The translations under genes were made by a program, and so were the position numbers. The notes beneath the pieces were generated by a model that made no database searches, had not been told where the DNA came from, and worked only from the letters and a program-made list of their open reading frames with translations. Positions 26,064 to 34,887 of a DNA stretch of 64,000 nt are shown here, in pieces. The stretch covers positions 4,216,001 to 4,280,000 of the forward strand of contig NZ_CP159218.1 of NCBI RefSeq assembly GCF_040438885.1, written 5' to 3'. The stretch comes from Nakamurella sp. A5-74 (GTDB lineage: Bacteria; Actinomycetota; Actinomycetes; Mycobacteriales; Nakamurellaceae). The stretch's first letter is position 1. Each line of letters opens with the position of its first letter.

Positions 26064-26279
26064 AAAGTAGTCCGCCCGTCCCTTGATGTCAAGACCACCT
26101 CGGACCCGAATTGCACTCAGGCTCTCGGGCCCCGCGGCGCGAGCGGAGCCGTCTCGGCAGCACCACCCTGCGCCCCCTCGAGCCTGGTGGGATGACGGAA
26201 CTCTGTGTGGCGCAGCGCTGTCGAGCAGTTGTCACCCTCGGGCACACCCCGTCACCACGGTCCACCCCGCCGGCGAAGA

Positions 26280-26912
26280 TCAGACGCCCAGGTGCGCAAC
26301 CAGTTCTGGCAGACCTTCACCGAAGGAGCATCGGGTCAGCGCGGCCAGGGAATCAGATCCTGCGGCGTGTTCCGGTGCGCCGATGAGCGCCATGATGTTG
26401 AGCAGCATCCCGTAGGCGATGAAGTCCCGGATCCGGTCGTCGTCCGCACCGGTGGCGCGGAGGGCTTCGAACACGTCGCCCATGCAGCGGCGGCTGACCT
26501 CGCCGATCTCCTCGATGGAGCTCGCCACGAAACCGTGCATCATCACCTGCAGGAAATCGCGATCCTTGAGCAGCTCGAAGTAGGCGAGGCTCAGCCGCTC
26601 CCAGTCGCCGTCACTCTCGGCATCGAACGGGGACGCAGCGATCACCGCCTCGAACGACTGCCGGATGCGATCGACGGAGCGCTTCAGCACCAACAGGAAC
26701 AGCTCCAGCTTGGTGCCGAAGATCCGCACCACGTAGGGCTGTGAGACGCCTGCCTCCTTGGCCACCACGTCGGTACTCGTCCCGGCGTAGCCACCGCGGG
26801 CGAAGGCTCGGGTGGCAGCCTCCAGGACGAGCTCCCGGCGCTGTTCTGCCGACATCCGCCGGGTGACAGCGGTCGGCGCGGCGGGCTCGTGGGACGTGTT
26901 CCTGGAACTCAT
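26280..26912 (-). CDS. TetR family transcriptional regulator
   Basis: A 210-residue regulator. The helix-turn-helix is at residues about 25-70 (LVLEAATRAFARGGYAGTSTDVVAKEAGVSQPYVVRIFGTKLELF). The C-terminal ligand domain contains DFLQVMMHGFVASSIEEIGEVSRRCM, like the TetR_C_33 group often found beside drug exporters. It is divergent from the 14-helix exporter at 26989, and a perfect 12-bp inverted repeat lies between the two starts. It very likely represses both genes until a toxic compound binds. Confidence 0.92.
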   Translation of the reverse strand: MSSRNTSHEPAAPTAVTRRMSAEQRRELVLEAATRAFARGGYAGTSTDVVAKEAGVSQPYVVRIFGTKLELFLLVLKRSVDRIRQSFEAVIAASPFDAESDGDWERLSLAYFELLKDRDFLQVMMHGFVASSIEEIGEVSRRCMGDVFEALRATGADDDRIRDFIAYGMLLNIMALIGAPEHAAGSDSLAALTRCSFGEGLPELVAHLGV

Positions 26913-26929
26913 GGTTGACAGATTATCAC

Positions 26930-26962
26930 TTGATTACTTACGGTTCAGCTGTAAGTAATCAA
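26930..26962. promoter_or_regulatory. TetR operator, perfect 12-bp inverted repeat
   Basis: TTGATTACTTAC (26930-26941) is repeated inverted as GTAAGTAATCAA (26951-26962) with a 9-bp spacer. It is AT-rich in a GC-rich setting and lies in the 76-bp gap between the divergent TetR and exporter genes, where it would cover both promoters. Confidence 0.85.
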
Positions 26963-26988
26963 TCGATGCCTTCTCGACGGAGATCCTC

Positions 26989-28413
26989 ATGACCACTCTT
27001 GACGCCGCCGCACCGGCCGCAGCATCCCCACCACCGACCTCGGAACGACGCCGGATCCCGATCTGGATCGCCCTGGTCGCGGTGTCGCTGCCGATGTTCA
27101 TGGCCACCCTGGACAACCTGGTGATGACGACCGCCCTGCCGGTGATCCGGGAGGATCTGAGCTCGAGTGTCGCTCAGCTGTCCTGGTTCCTGAACGCCTA
27201 CACACTGACCTTCGCGACGTTCATGCTCCCCGCGGCGACGCTGGGCGACCGGCTCGGTCGGCGCCGGGTGATGTCGATCGGCGTGGGCGTGTTCACCCTC
27301 GCCTCGATCGCCTCGGCGCTGAGCACCACCTCGGAGATGCTGATCGCGGCCAGGGCCGTGCAGGGTCTGGGCGCGGCGGCCATCATGCCGCTGTCGCTGA
27401 CCCTGCTCGCGGCGGCCGTTCCGCCGGCCAAGCGGGCGATCGCCATCGGCATCTGGGGTGGGGTGTCCGGGTTGGGTGTTGCGCTCGGTCCCGTCGTCGG
27501 CGGCGCCGTGGTCGAGGGCATCAACTGGCAGGCCACCTTCTGGCTCAACATCCCGGTGGCCCTGGTGGCGCTGCCGCTGCTGCTGGTCGCAGTCCCGGAG
27601 TCCAGGGGCACCTGGTCCCGCCTCGACCTGGTTGGCACGGCGATGCTCGGCGGCACGGTCTCCCTCGGCATCTGGAGCATCGTGCACGGCAACGACGACG
27701 GCTGGTCCGACCCGATAGTGTTGGGACCCTTGGTGATCGCCGCCCTCCTGATCCCGGCCTACGTACTGCGGGCTCGCGGTCGCGACCAGGCAGTGCTGCC
27801 GCTGCGGCTCTTCCGCTCCCGCGGTTTCTCCGTGGCCAACGTCGTCGGCCTGACCTTCACCATCGGCATGTTCGGCACGGTGTTCCTGCTGTCGCAGTAC
27901 CTGCAGATCGTGCAGGGCTACACCCCGCTGGAAGCCGGCCTGCGAACGCTGCCGTGGACCGCTGCCCCGATGATCGTCGCCCCGATCGCCGGCGCCCTGG
28001 CTGCCCGGGTGGGCCTCCGCTCACTGCTGGTGTCCGGCCTGTCGCTGCAGACAGCGTCGCTGGTGTGGTTCGCCGTCCTCACGGAGAACGGTTCGGGTTA
28101 CTCGTCGTTCGTGCTGCCGCTGGTGCTGGCCGGCATCGGGATGGGCCTGACCTTCGCGCCGAGCGCGACGGCCGTCCTGGAGGGACTGCCCGACGCCGAT
28201 TTCGCCATCGCCAGTTCGGCCAACTCGACGATCCGCGAGTTCGGCGTGGCCCTCGGGATCGCCCTGCTGACGGCGGTCTTCCTCGGCAACGGCGGCGCGC
28301 TCACCCCCACCGGCTACACCGGAGCCATCGGACCGGCCCTGCTCACCGGAGCTGCCGCGGTCGCGGTGGCCGTCGTCGCGGCATGCTTCGCGCCGGGTCG
28401 CATCCGCCGCTGA
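26989..28413 (+). CDS. MFS drug exporter, DHA2 (EmrB/QacA) family
   Basis: A 474-residue membrane transporter with about 14 predicted helices. The acidic motif in helix 1 is MFMATLDNLVMTTALPVI, the motif A loop is TLGDRLGRRRVM, and the helix 5 antiporter motif C is GGVSGLGVALGPVVGG. DHA2 proteins exchange protons for drugs or lipophilic compounds. It is divergent from a TetR regulator with a shared operator, a standard inducible efflux arrangement. GGAG lies about 9 bases before the ATG, and a terminator hairpin follows at 28441. Confidence 0.93.
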   Translation: MTTLDAAAPAAASPPPTSERRRIPIWIALVAVSLPMFMATLDNLVMTTALPVIREDLSSSVAQLSWFLNAYTLTFATFMLPAATLGDRLGRRRVMSIGVGVFTLASIASALSTTSEMLIAARAVQGLGAAAIMPLSLTLLAAAVPPAKRAIAIGIWGGVSGLGVALGPVVGGAVVEGINWQATFWLNIPVALVALPLLLVAVPESRGTWSRLDLVGTAMLGGTVSLGIWSIVHGNDDGWSDPIVLGPLVIAALLIPAYVLRARGRDQAVLPLRLFRSRGFSVANVVGLTFTIGMFGTVFLLSQYLQIVQGYTPLEAGLRTLPWTAAPMIVAPIAGALAARVGLRSLLVSGLSLQTASLVWFAVLTENGSGYSSFVLPLVLAGIGMGLTFAPSATAVLEGLPDADFAIASSANSTIREFGVALGIALLTAVFLGNGGALTPTGYTGAIGPALLTGAAAVAVAVVAACFAPGRIRR

Positions 28414-28440
28414 GCTGTACAGCCCGCTGAACCGGACGGA

Positions 28441-28478
28441 CCACGACCCTCCACCGCACACGAAGTGGAGGGTGGTGG
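28441..28478 (+). terminator. terminator hairpin after the first MFS gene
   Basis: CCACGACCCTCCAC (28441-28454) pairs with GTGGAGGGTGGTGG (28465-28478) with one mismatch and a 10-base loop. There is no long U-tract. Nearly the same stem sequence is used after the second MFS gene at 33602-33652. Confidence 0.75.
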
Positions 28479-28586
28479 CCTGTTCAGGGACAGATCCTCG
28501 GGGCGCTCACCCCGTGAACTGATGGGTCAGCGTCACCTCCCGCGGCCGGCCACCGACTCGATCGGGCGGCCAGCACGCGAGGCATG

Positions 28587-28940
28587 TCACTGAGCTCGAT
28601 TCGGTGGCGTCAGAGATTTGGCGACGGTGAGCAGCACCACGGAGTCCTCTATTGCCTCGAGGCTGTGCCGGCGGTCGGGAACGGTCAGTAGATCGCCCGG
28701 GGTGCCGTCCCAGCTGATGGTGCCGGCGACCAGACGAATACGTCCGTGCAGCACGTGCACCGTCGCTTCTCCAGGATTCTCGTGTTCGTCGAGACTGCGG
28801 CCGGCGCCGAGGGCGATCATGGTCTGCCGCAGGGTGTGCTCGTGGCCGCCGTACACGGTGTGGGCACTGCGCCCGCTGGAGGCAGCCTTCGCCGCCGCAA
28901 GACACTGTCGGGCCTGCGCGGTGAGCGAGCATTTCTCCAT
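28587..28940 (-). CDS. cupin domain protein
   Basis: A 117-residue single-domain cupin. TMIALGAGRSLDEHENPGEATVHVLHGRIRLV is cupin motif 1 with a partial metal-binding set (His and Glu), and GDLLTVPDRRHSLEAIEDSVVLLTV is motif 2. The function is not predictable; small cupins may sense or modify small molecules. The ATG at 28940 follows a GGAAGGAT ribosome site, and the longer frame upstream overlaps the oxidoreductase gene. It is 58 bp downstream of that gene on the same strand, so it is probably in the same transcript. Confidence 0.8.
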   Translation of the reverse strand: MEKCSLTAQARQCLAAAKAASSGRSAHTVYGGHEHTLRQTMIALGAGRSLDEHENPGEATVHVLHGRIRLVAGTISWDGTPGDLLTVPDRRHSLEAIEDSVVLLTVAKSLTPPNRAQ

Positions 28941-28998
28941 CGGGTGATCCTTCCGGTGAGGGTGGTCCAGGTGCGGCTCGCGCGTGGCGGCGCGGGTG

Positions 28999-30816
28999 TC
29001 AGATCGTCTGGCGGTAGCCGAAGAACTCGTGATCCTCGTTGTAGCCGCCGTAGCCGCCACCGACATCGGCCATGCTCGCAACGAACTCGATGCCCTTAAC
29101 CCACTTGACCTGTTTGAAGCCGAGTTGGATCTCGTTGCGCAGTCGCAGCGGCGCACCGTGCCCGAACGACAACGGCTCGTCGTTCATGTCGTAGGCGAGC
29201 ATGGTCAGGTGGTACGACATCTGCTCGATCGGGTGGGCGTCGTAGTAGATCCCGCCATCCGAACCGTCACCGAGGGAGTAGAAGACCACCCAGGCCGCCT
29301 CCGGTGCGGGCTTGACGAGATCGATGAGGGTCTGCAGCGACACCCCGCCCCACTTGGCGATACCCGACCAGCCCTGGATGCAGAAGTGCTGGGTGATCTG
29401 CTCCTGGTGTGGCAGTGCGCGCAGCTGCGTGAGGTCGAGCTCGACCGGCTGAGCGACGAGACCGTTGATCCGCAGGCGGTAGTCGACGAACCCGCCGTCC
29501 TGCAGCGCGGTGTACTCCGCTGAATCGGGGTAGACGCCGTTGTGCCAGAAGTACGGCGAGATGTCGGCCTCGCTGTACTGACCTGGTTTCGCGTCGAGGT
29601 GTTCGAACAACCGTTGTGCCGGCCCGATCAGCGCGTACCCGACGCGCTGTACCACTCTGGGGTGCCGGAAGGTGAACGGGGTCGCAGCGACCCAGCCGAC
29701 GACCACCAGCACCATCGACGCGGCGAACACCCAGAACCCGACCCAGCCGCCGCCATTGTTGTTGGCGTACAAGTGGTTGAGATTGCGCAACAGCCCGGTC
29801 ATGAACACCAACGCGACGTGGACCACGATGAACAGCAGGAACCAGACCAGTACCAGGAAATGCAGTGACCGTGCCGCCTGGATGCTCAGCACCGAGCTGA
29901 TCCGCCGGAACCGGGTCGAGAGCGCCGGCGACATCCCCAGCCCTGTGATGAACGCCAACGGTGCGGCGATGAAGATCGTGATGAAGTAGGCCAGCAGCTG
30001 CAGGCTGTTGTAGCCCCCGACATCGGTTTCGGCCGGCCAGTTCAGCGACAGGTACTGCACGAGCGTCGAGGCCGCATTGGGGAACACCTCCCAGCTGGTG
30101 GGCACCACCCGTCGCCACTCACCGGTCGTGAACATCAGCACGTAGAACACGATCCCATTGACCAGCCACAGCACGTCGACACCCAGGTGCCACCACCGGG
30201 CCAGCCCGATGGAGTGCCGGATGCCGGGCAATCCCACCTGGCCGGGCAGGTCGATCGAGTCCTTCTTCGCCGTCCACAGCGGATCGGACGGAACGGGCTT
30301 CTGGATGCGGAACCACTCCCGTCCGGGAGTGCTGTGCCGCGTCCAGTAGAGCCGCGGATGATCGGTGAGGATCTGCAGACCCGACCGGATGATGAAGATC
30401 AGCAGGAACAGGTTGAAGAAGTGTTGGACGCCGACCCAGATCGGCAATGCGGCTGACGTCGGCCCGGCGCCGTCGGCGACCGTCCCCGGGTGGGCAGTGA
30501 TGAATTGTTCGACGGCGTTGACGTTGCGCAGACCCTTCGCGGCCGCGACCGCGACGATCAGCACGACGAACCCGATCGGGATCAGCCACAACAGATTGAA
30601 CCAACGGTTGTGCCCGATCCGCACCCGTGGCGCGATGCCGTGATCCGGCGGGACCGCACCGGCCCAGGTGCTCGGATCGACCTTGTCCTCACCGGCGGAC
30701 AGCTGCAACCGGTATTCGGCGTCAACCCCGGCGCGGTCCGGTACCTCGCCGGCGTGAGGTCCGATGCGATCGTCGGGCCGGGGCGACGAGGAGGGAGTGG
30801 GAGTTCGGGTGCTCAC
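28999..30816 (-). CDS. membrane cytochrome b561 fused to sulfite-oxidase-type molybdopterin domain
   Basis: A 605-residue fusion. An N-terminal soluble stretch of about 80 residues leads into membrane helices (from LLWLIPIGFVVLIVAVAA) with histidines suited to haem b binding, such as VGVQHFFNLFLLIF, RWWHLGVDVLWLVNGI and RSLHFLVLVWFLLFIVVHVALVF. The C-terminal part (from about 415) is a sulfite oxidase-family cofactor domain. Its molybdenum ligand is Cys479 in HFCIQGWSG, with HGAPLRLRNEIQLGFKQVKWV near the end. Electrons could pass directly between the membrane haem/quinone pool and the Mo centre, similar in logic to MsrPQ but in one chain. Substrate and direction are unknown. The start is GTG at 30816. 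Confidence 0.88.
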   Translation of the reverse strand: MSTRTPTPSSSPRPDDRIGPHAGEVPDRAGVDAEYRLQLSAGEDKVDPSTWAGAVPPDHGIAPRVRIGHNRWFNLLWLIPIGFVVLIVAVAAAKGLRNVNAVEQFITAHPGTVADGAGPTSAALPIWVGVQHFFNLFLLIFIIRSGLQILTDHPRLYWTRHSTPGREWFRIQKPVPSDPLWTAKKDSIDLPGQVGLPGIRHSIGLARWWHLGVDVLWLVNGIVFYVLMFTTGEWRRVVPTSWEVFPNAASTLVQYLSLNWPAETDVGGYNSLQLLAYFITIFIAAPLAFITGLGMSPALSTRFRRISSVLSIQAARSLHFLVLVWFLLFIVVHVALVFMTGLLRNLNHLYANNNGGGWVGFWVFAASMVLVVVGWVAATPFTFRHPRVVQRVGYALIGPAQRLFEHLDAKPGQYSEADISPYFWHNGVYPDSAEYTALQDGGFVDYRLRINGLVAQPVELDLTQLRALPHQEQITQHFCIQGWSGIAKWGGVSLQTLIDLVKPAPEAAWVVFYSLGDGSDGGIYYDAHPIEQMSYHLTMLAYDMNDEPLSFGHGAPLRLRNEIQLGFKQVKWVKGIEFVASMADVGGGYGGYNEDHEFFGYRQTI

Positions 30817-31090
30817 TGTGCGCAGGTCCGTTCATCGGTGCACACAAAGGATCTCCGCGGTTCGGTCGGTGGCTACCCTCCATCACGATGACGGTGCTTG
30901 CCGCCCCGGGGAAGGGTCGAAGGTCCCTTCCCGGGCGTTCGACGCAGCCTGCCGATCGGCCGTCCGGCGCTCTCGCCGAGCGCCTCGCCCGGCAGCAGGT
31001 CGACCTCGTCACCGTCGGGATCGGCAGGACCCACCACCAGGACCGCCCCGGGCCGGTGGACCATCGACCGACCCGCCTGGATCCCGCAAC

Positions 31091-31107
31091 AAATGTACGG
31101 TACGGTT
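31091..31107. promoter_or_regulatory. candidate TetR autoregulatory operator
   Basis: The interrupted palindrome around AAATGTACGGTACGGTT has a GTAC-G-GTAC core (31095-31103) and lies 6-22 bp before the TetR start at 31114. It could also overlap the promoter. The call rests on symmetry and position only. Confidence 0.5.
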
Positions 31108-31113
31108 TCGTTC

Positions 31114-31776
31114 ATGCGGGAGCAGGCGGGACAGTCAGTGGTGAAAGTGGCACACTCGCGCTTCGCTGCCGTCTTCGGCTGCCCCGCGGACGCCGGACGG
31201 GGTGCCCGGCGGGAGGCTGCGATCTGTCAGGCGGCGCTCGAACTGATCAACGAGGCCAGCTACGAGTCGGTGACCATGGACGCCGTCGCTGCCAGGGCCA
31301 AGGCCTCCAAGGCCACCATCTACCGCCGCTGGTCCAACAAGGACCAGCTGCTGATCGATGCGCTACGGCGGGTGTTCGCCGGCCGCGACGCGGTGGTGCC
31401 GGACACCGGCAGCCTGCGCGGTGACTTGATGTCCGTGTCCGCATCGCAGGCGGACGATCCCGTGATGGTCATGACGAACATCGCGGCGATCAAGGCACTG
31501 GCATTCGCGGCCGACGCGCAGCCGCGGTTCGCCGCCGAGATCCGGACCACCCTGGAGGATGCCCAGCTGCAGGCGTGGCAGTTGCTCCTGGGCCGGGCCC
31601 ATGCCCGCGGCGACTTCCCCACGCCGGTGCCGGCCCGAGTGGTCTGGAAGGTCGCCCAGGCGCAGTTCTGCGCGCGGACCGGCGTCCAGCCCGGACCGAT
31701 CGACGCGGCCTACATCGAGCACGTGATCGACGACATCCTCATTCCCGTCATCACTCACGCCGGCCGCGTTCGATGA
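31114..31776 (+). CDS. TetR family transcriptional regulator
   Basis: A 220-residue regulator with the helix-turn-helix at residues about 28-75 (AICQAALELINEASYESVTMDAVAARAKASKATIYRRWSNKDQLLIDAL). The C-terminal TetR_C_16-like domain ends in a predicted helix pair (YIEHVIDDILIPVITHAG). ATG 31114 was chosen because it falls after the palindrome and gives a normal family length; the frame is open upstream without homology. It lies 266 bp before the second DHA2 exporter on the same strand, so regulation of that exporter is likely. Confidence 0.88.
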   Translation: MREQAGQSVVKVAHSRFAAVFGCPADAGRGARREAAICQAALELINEASYESVTMDAVAARAKASKATIYRRWSNKDQLLIDALRRVFAGRDAVVPDTGSLRGDLMSVSASQADDPVMVMTNIAAIKALAFAADAQPRFAAEIRTTLEDAQLQAWQLLLGRAHARGDFPTPVPARVVWKVAQAQFCARTGVQPGPIDAAYIEHVIDDILIPVITHAGRVR

Positions 31777-31994
31777 GGCCGGAACCGTTGTGCCACAAAG
31801 ATTCTTGCCCTGAAGGCCGCCGAGCTGGGGGGCTCGTCCCGACCGGCGGTTGATCGAGCGGCACACCACCCAGCGTTCCACCAGCAGTCTCCAACACCGA
31901 GGTTGGCGGCAACACCACCCCCAGCGGTCTCCCCATCGTCGGGGTCCGTTCCACCCGCATGCCCGGTCGTCAGTGACGACGACCTGACGATTCC

Positions 31995-32019
31995 CGAACC
32001 GGCACACCAGCGCGGTTCG
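31995..32019. promoter_or_regulatory. inverted repeat before the second MFS gene
   Basis: CGAACC (31995-32000) and GGTTCG (32014-32019) form a 6-bp inverted repeat with a 13-bp spacer, 24 bp before the exporter start. It may be an operator, but the arms are short and GC-rich chance matches are common here. The rest of the 266-bp gap shows no gene. Confidence 0.35.
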
Positions 32020-32042
32020 CGTCCCCCTCTCCAGGAGAACCG

Positions 32043-33539
32043 ATGACCAGTCCTCAGACAGACCTGCACAAGCCAGGATCAACCGAAGCCCTCGATCCCA
32101 AACGCTGGATCGCGCTGCTCGTGATCGGCATCGCCCAGCTGATGGTGATCCTCGACGCCACCATCGTGAACATCGCCCTCCCCGACGCCGCCACCGCCCT
32201 CGGCATCTCCGACGCCAACCGGCAGTGGATGGTGACGGCGTACGCGTTGCCGTTCGGAGCGCTGTTGCTGCTGGGTGGACGCATCGGCGATTACCTCGGT
32301 CGCAAGAAGGTCCTGATGTTCGCGCTCGGCGGCTTCGCGGTGGCCTCGGCGCTCGGTGGCATCGCCCAGAACCAAGCGATGCTGTTCGGCGCCCGGGCCC
32401 TGCAGGGCGTCTTCGGCGCGATGCTCGCCCCCGCAACCCTGGCCATGCTGACCGTCACCTTCCGCGACCCGAAGGAGCGCGCGAAGGCGTTCGCCGTCTT
32501 CGGCGCTATCGCCGGCGGCGGTGCCGCAATCGGCCTGGTGCTCGGTGGTCTGCTCACCGAGTACACCTCATGGCGCTGGTGCCTGTTGGTGAACATCCCG
32601 ATCGCTGTCGTCGCGATCATCGGCACCTGGTTCTACCTGCACGAGTCGAAGGCCGACCGGTCCGGAAGCTACGACGTCCTCGGCGCCCTGCTGGGCACCG
32701 CCGGGCTCGCCATGCTGGTCTGGGGCTTCAACCAGGCGTCCTCGCACCCGTGGGCCTCGTTCGCCACCTGGGGCTGGTTGGTCGGCGCGATCGCGATCCT
32801 GGTCCTGTTCGTGTGGCTGGAGAGCCGCAACGAGCACGCCATCCTGCCGATGCGCATCCTCAGGGACCGCAACCGCGCCGGGGCCTACGTGGTCGGCCTG
32901 CTGGTCGGTACCGGCCTGTTCGCGGTCTTCCTGTTCCTGACCCTGTACCTGCAGACGGTGCTGCTGTGGTCGCCGGTGAAGTCCGGTGTCGCCTTCCTGC
33001 CGTTCAGCGCCGGGGTGATCATCGGCGCCGGCGTCGGTTCGCAGTTGGTCCTCAAGGTGGGCGCGAAGATCGTGGTGCCGGCCGGTCTGCTGCTGGGCGT
33101 CGCCGGTCTGCTCTGGCTGTCCCGACTCTCCCTGGACACCGGCTACCTGGGCACCATCCTGCCGGCCATCCTGCTGATCTCCATCGGCATGGGTTTCATC
33201 TTCATGTCGACCACGAACGTCGCCCTGCACGGAGTGGCGACGGAGGACGCCGGCGTGGCCAGCGCAATGGTCAACACCACCCAGCAGATCGGCGGCGCCC
33301 TCGGCACCGCCCTGCTCAGCACCTTCGCGGTCAGTGCGGCGACGACCTATCTGATCGGCCACTCCTCCGGCGGCGAACCGACTCCGCTGGAGAAGGCAGC
33401 CGCCCAGGTGCACGGGTACGGCGTCGCCTTCGTCTGGGGTGCGGTGTTCTTCTTCGTCGCGGCCATCGCATCAGTCCTGCTGATCAATGCCGACAAGACC
33501 GAGGCCGCTACCGCAGAACCCGGCATGAGCATGGTCTGA
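32043..33539 (+). CDS. MFS drug exporter, DHA2 (EmrB/QacA) family
   Basis: A 498-residue transporter with about 14 predicted helices. Motif D1/A elements are visible (MVILDATIVNIALPDAATALG, GGRIGDYLGRKKVL), and motif C is FGAIAGGGAAIGLVLGGLLTEYTSWRW. It probably exports a toxic or antibiotic-like compound using the proton gradient. An AGGAGA ribosome site lies 5 bases before the ATG. A TetR gene precedes it on the same strand, and a strong hairpin closes the unit. Confidence 0.93.
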   Translation: MTSPQTDLHKPGSTEALDPKRWIALLVIGIAQLMVILDATIVNIALPDAATALGISDANRQWMVTAYALPFGALLLLGGRIGDYLGRKKVLMFALGGFAVASALGGIAQNQAMLFGARALQGVFGAMLAPATLAMLTVTFRDPKERAKAFAVFGAIAGGGAAIGLVLGGLLTEYTSWRWCLLVNIPIAVVAIIGTWFYLHESKADRSGSYDVLGALLGTAGLAMLVWGFNQASSHPWASFATWGWLVGAIAILVLFVWLESRNEHAILPMRILRDRNRAGAYVVGLLVGTGLFAVFLFLTLYLQTVLLWSPVKSGVAFLPFSAGVIIGAGVGSQLVLKVGAKIVVPAGLLLGVAGLLWLSRLSLDTGYLGTILPAILLISIGMGFIFMSTTNVALHGVATEDAGVASAMVNTTQQIGGALGTALLSTFAVSAATTYLIGHSSGGEPTPLEKAAAQVHGYGVAFVWGAVFFFVAAIASVLLINADKTEAATAEPGMSMV

Positions 33540-33550
33540 TCCCGGCACCC

Positions 33551-33571
33551 CGGAACCCGGCCCGGGTTCCG
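33551..33571 (+). terminator. GC-rich hairpin after the second MFS gene
   Basis: CGGAACCC (33551-33558) pairs with GGGTTCCG (33564-33571) over a 5-base loop, 12 bp after the stop codon. It precedes the much longer hairpin at 33602. Confidence 0.6.
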
Positions 33572-33601
33572 CGTCGCTGTTGATCCAAGGCCTCGCACCC
33601 C

Positions 33602-33652
33602 GAACACGCCACGACCCTCCACCCGCAGCCGGTGGAGGGTCGTGGCGTGTTC
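33602..33652. terminator. bidirectional terminator, perfect 22-bp stem
   Basis: The arm 33602-33623 (starting GAACACGCCACGACCCTCCA) is a perfect inverted repeat of 33631-33652, with a 7-base loop. It sits between the convergent MFS and Rpf genes, 12 bp from the Rpf stop, and can end both transcripts. Confidence 0.88.
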
Positions 33653-33663
33653 TCAGGTGATGC

Positions 33664-34887
33664 TCAGCCGCGGGTCCAGGCCGCGTTCCAGGTGGCCTTG
33701 TCGACCTTGCCGGTCCGCGGCAGGTCGGCCATGGCCTGCAGCTTGGAGACCGCTGCAGCAGTGGAAGCCCCGAAGTAGCCGGTGCCGGTCAGCCCGTAGG
33801 AGGAGCCCAACGCGCGCTGGAAGCACTGCAGGTCGCGGTAGGTCTTGCCCTTGACCATCGTGACGCCGCCCCAGGCGAGCGGGGTGCGCGAGCTCACGTG
33901 GCAGGTGGCATCGGTGGCCGGCACGTACTTGCTGGGGGTACTCGGCTTCGAGCCGGCGGCGCTCGCCTTGTACCGGGTGTTCCACGCGCCCGCCCAGACC
34001 TCGGCCGTGACCACGCCATTGGCCGACCTGCCCATCTTCGTCTGCAGCTTCTTCACCGCCACACGGGTCTTCTCGCCGTACCAGCCGGTGCCGTCGAAGG
34101 TGCCGTAGCCCATCGTCTCCAAGCGCTTCTGGAATGTCCTGTACGCGGCGCTGTAGGTGCCGAACTTGACCACGCCCGGGAACTTCGGGATCGCGACGGT
34201 CGGCTTCTTGAGGTTGTAGGCGTTGTTCCAGGCGCCGGCCCAGACGGCCGAGCCGAGGACACCGTCCTGAGTACGGTTCATCTTCTGCTGCAGCTTCTTG
34301 ATGCCGGCGATCGTCTTCGCACCCAGCCAGCCGGTGCCGTCGAACTTGCCGTAGCCCATCGTCTCGAGGCGGTTCTGGAATGCCTTGAGCGAGGCGTTGT
34401 ACGCGCCGGGCTTGATCAGACCGGGATAGGCGGGCCTGCCGGACGGTGTCGGCGTCGGTGTCGGCGTCGGTGTCGGTGTAGGCGCCGGTGTAGGCGCCGG
34501 TGTGGGCGTCGGCCGCGGCGTGGTGACCCCGCCGGGCTTGACGCCGCTACCGCCGTCCGCGTCCTCCTTGAGGCCGACGAGAGCCGCACAGATCCACGGC
34601 GACCAGCCGCGCATGCGGTACAGCGTCAACGCCCGCAGGTCCTGCTCGGCGCGAGAGGCCTGGTCGGGACGACCGGAGCCGCCGACGGAGCGCCAGGTGG
34701 ACAGATCGAACTGGTACGCGCCGTAGTAGCCGTTGCCGGTGTCGGCGGAGTAGTCGTCGCTGGACTCGCACAGCCGCAGCTGCTTCCAGTCATTGGAGGA
34801 CGGGTCGGCGGAGGCCGTTCCCTGTCCGAGCACCACCAAGCCCGCGGCCAGCGCAGCCGCGCTGAAAAATCCGATCGCACGACGCAC
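33664..34887 (-). CDS. Rpf-type transglycosylase with three peptidoglycan-binding-like repeats
   Basis: A 407-residue secreted protein. Residues 1-27 are a signal peptide (FFSAAALAAGLVVLGQGTASA). Residues about 28-105 are a resuscitation-promoting-factor lysozyme-like domain, with the catalytic Glu in LCESSDDYSADTGNGYYGAYQFDLSTW. A Thr/Pro repeat linker (about 125-150) is encoded by a tandem hexamer around 34447-34508. Three related peptidoglycan-binding repeats follow: AFQNRLETMGYGKFDGTGWLG, TFQKRLETMGYGTFDGTGWYG and CFQRALGSSYGLTGTGYFG. Rpf enzymes cut peptidoglycan and promote growth from dormancy. The start is GTG with GGAGG upstream. Confidence 0.92.
   Translation of the reverse strand: MRRAIGFFSAAALAAGLVVLGQGTASADPSSNDWKQLRLCESSDDYSADTGNGYYGAYQFDLSTWRSVGGSGRPDQASRAEQDLRALTLYRMRGWSPWICAALVGLKEDADGGSGVKPGGVTTPRPTPTPAPTPAPTPTPTPTPTPTPSGRPAYPGLIKPGAYNASLKAFQNRLETMGYGKFDGTGWLGAKTIAGIKKLQQKMNRTQDGVLGSAVWAGAWNNAYNLKKPTVAIPKFPGVVKFGTYSAAYRTFQKRLETMGYGTFDGTGWYGEKTRVAVKKLQTKMGRSANGVVTAEVWAGAWNTRYKASAAGSKPSTPSKYVPATDATCHVSSRTPLAWGGVTMVKGKTYRDLQCFQRALGSSYGLTGTGYFGASTAAAVSKLQAMADLPRTGKVDKATWNAAWTRG

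Noticed and set aside
26064-26279. Short frames on both strands between the LacI operators and the TetR gene.
   Set aside because: They overlap one another, have no ribosome sites or family similarity, and look like chance open frames.
30898-31113. Longer N-terminus for the TetR protein at 31114.
   Set aside because: The added residues are Arg/Pro-rich with no TetR similarity, and the likely operator lies inside this stretch.
34447-34508. Hexamer tandem repeat as a regulatory satellite.
   Set aside because: It is in frame and encodes the Thr/Pro linker of the Rpf protein.
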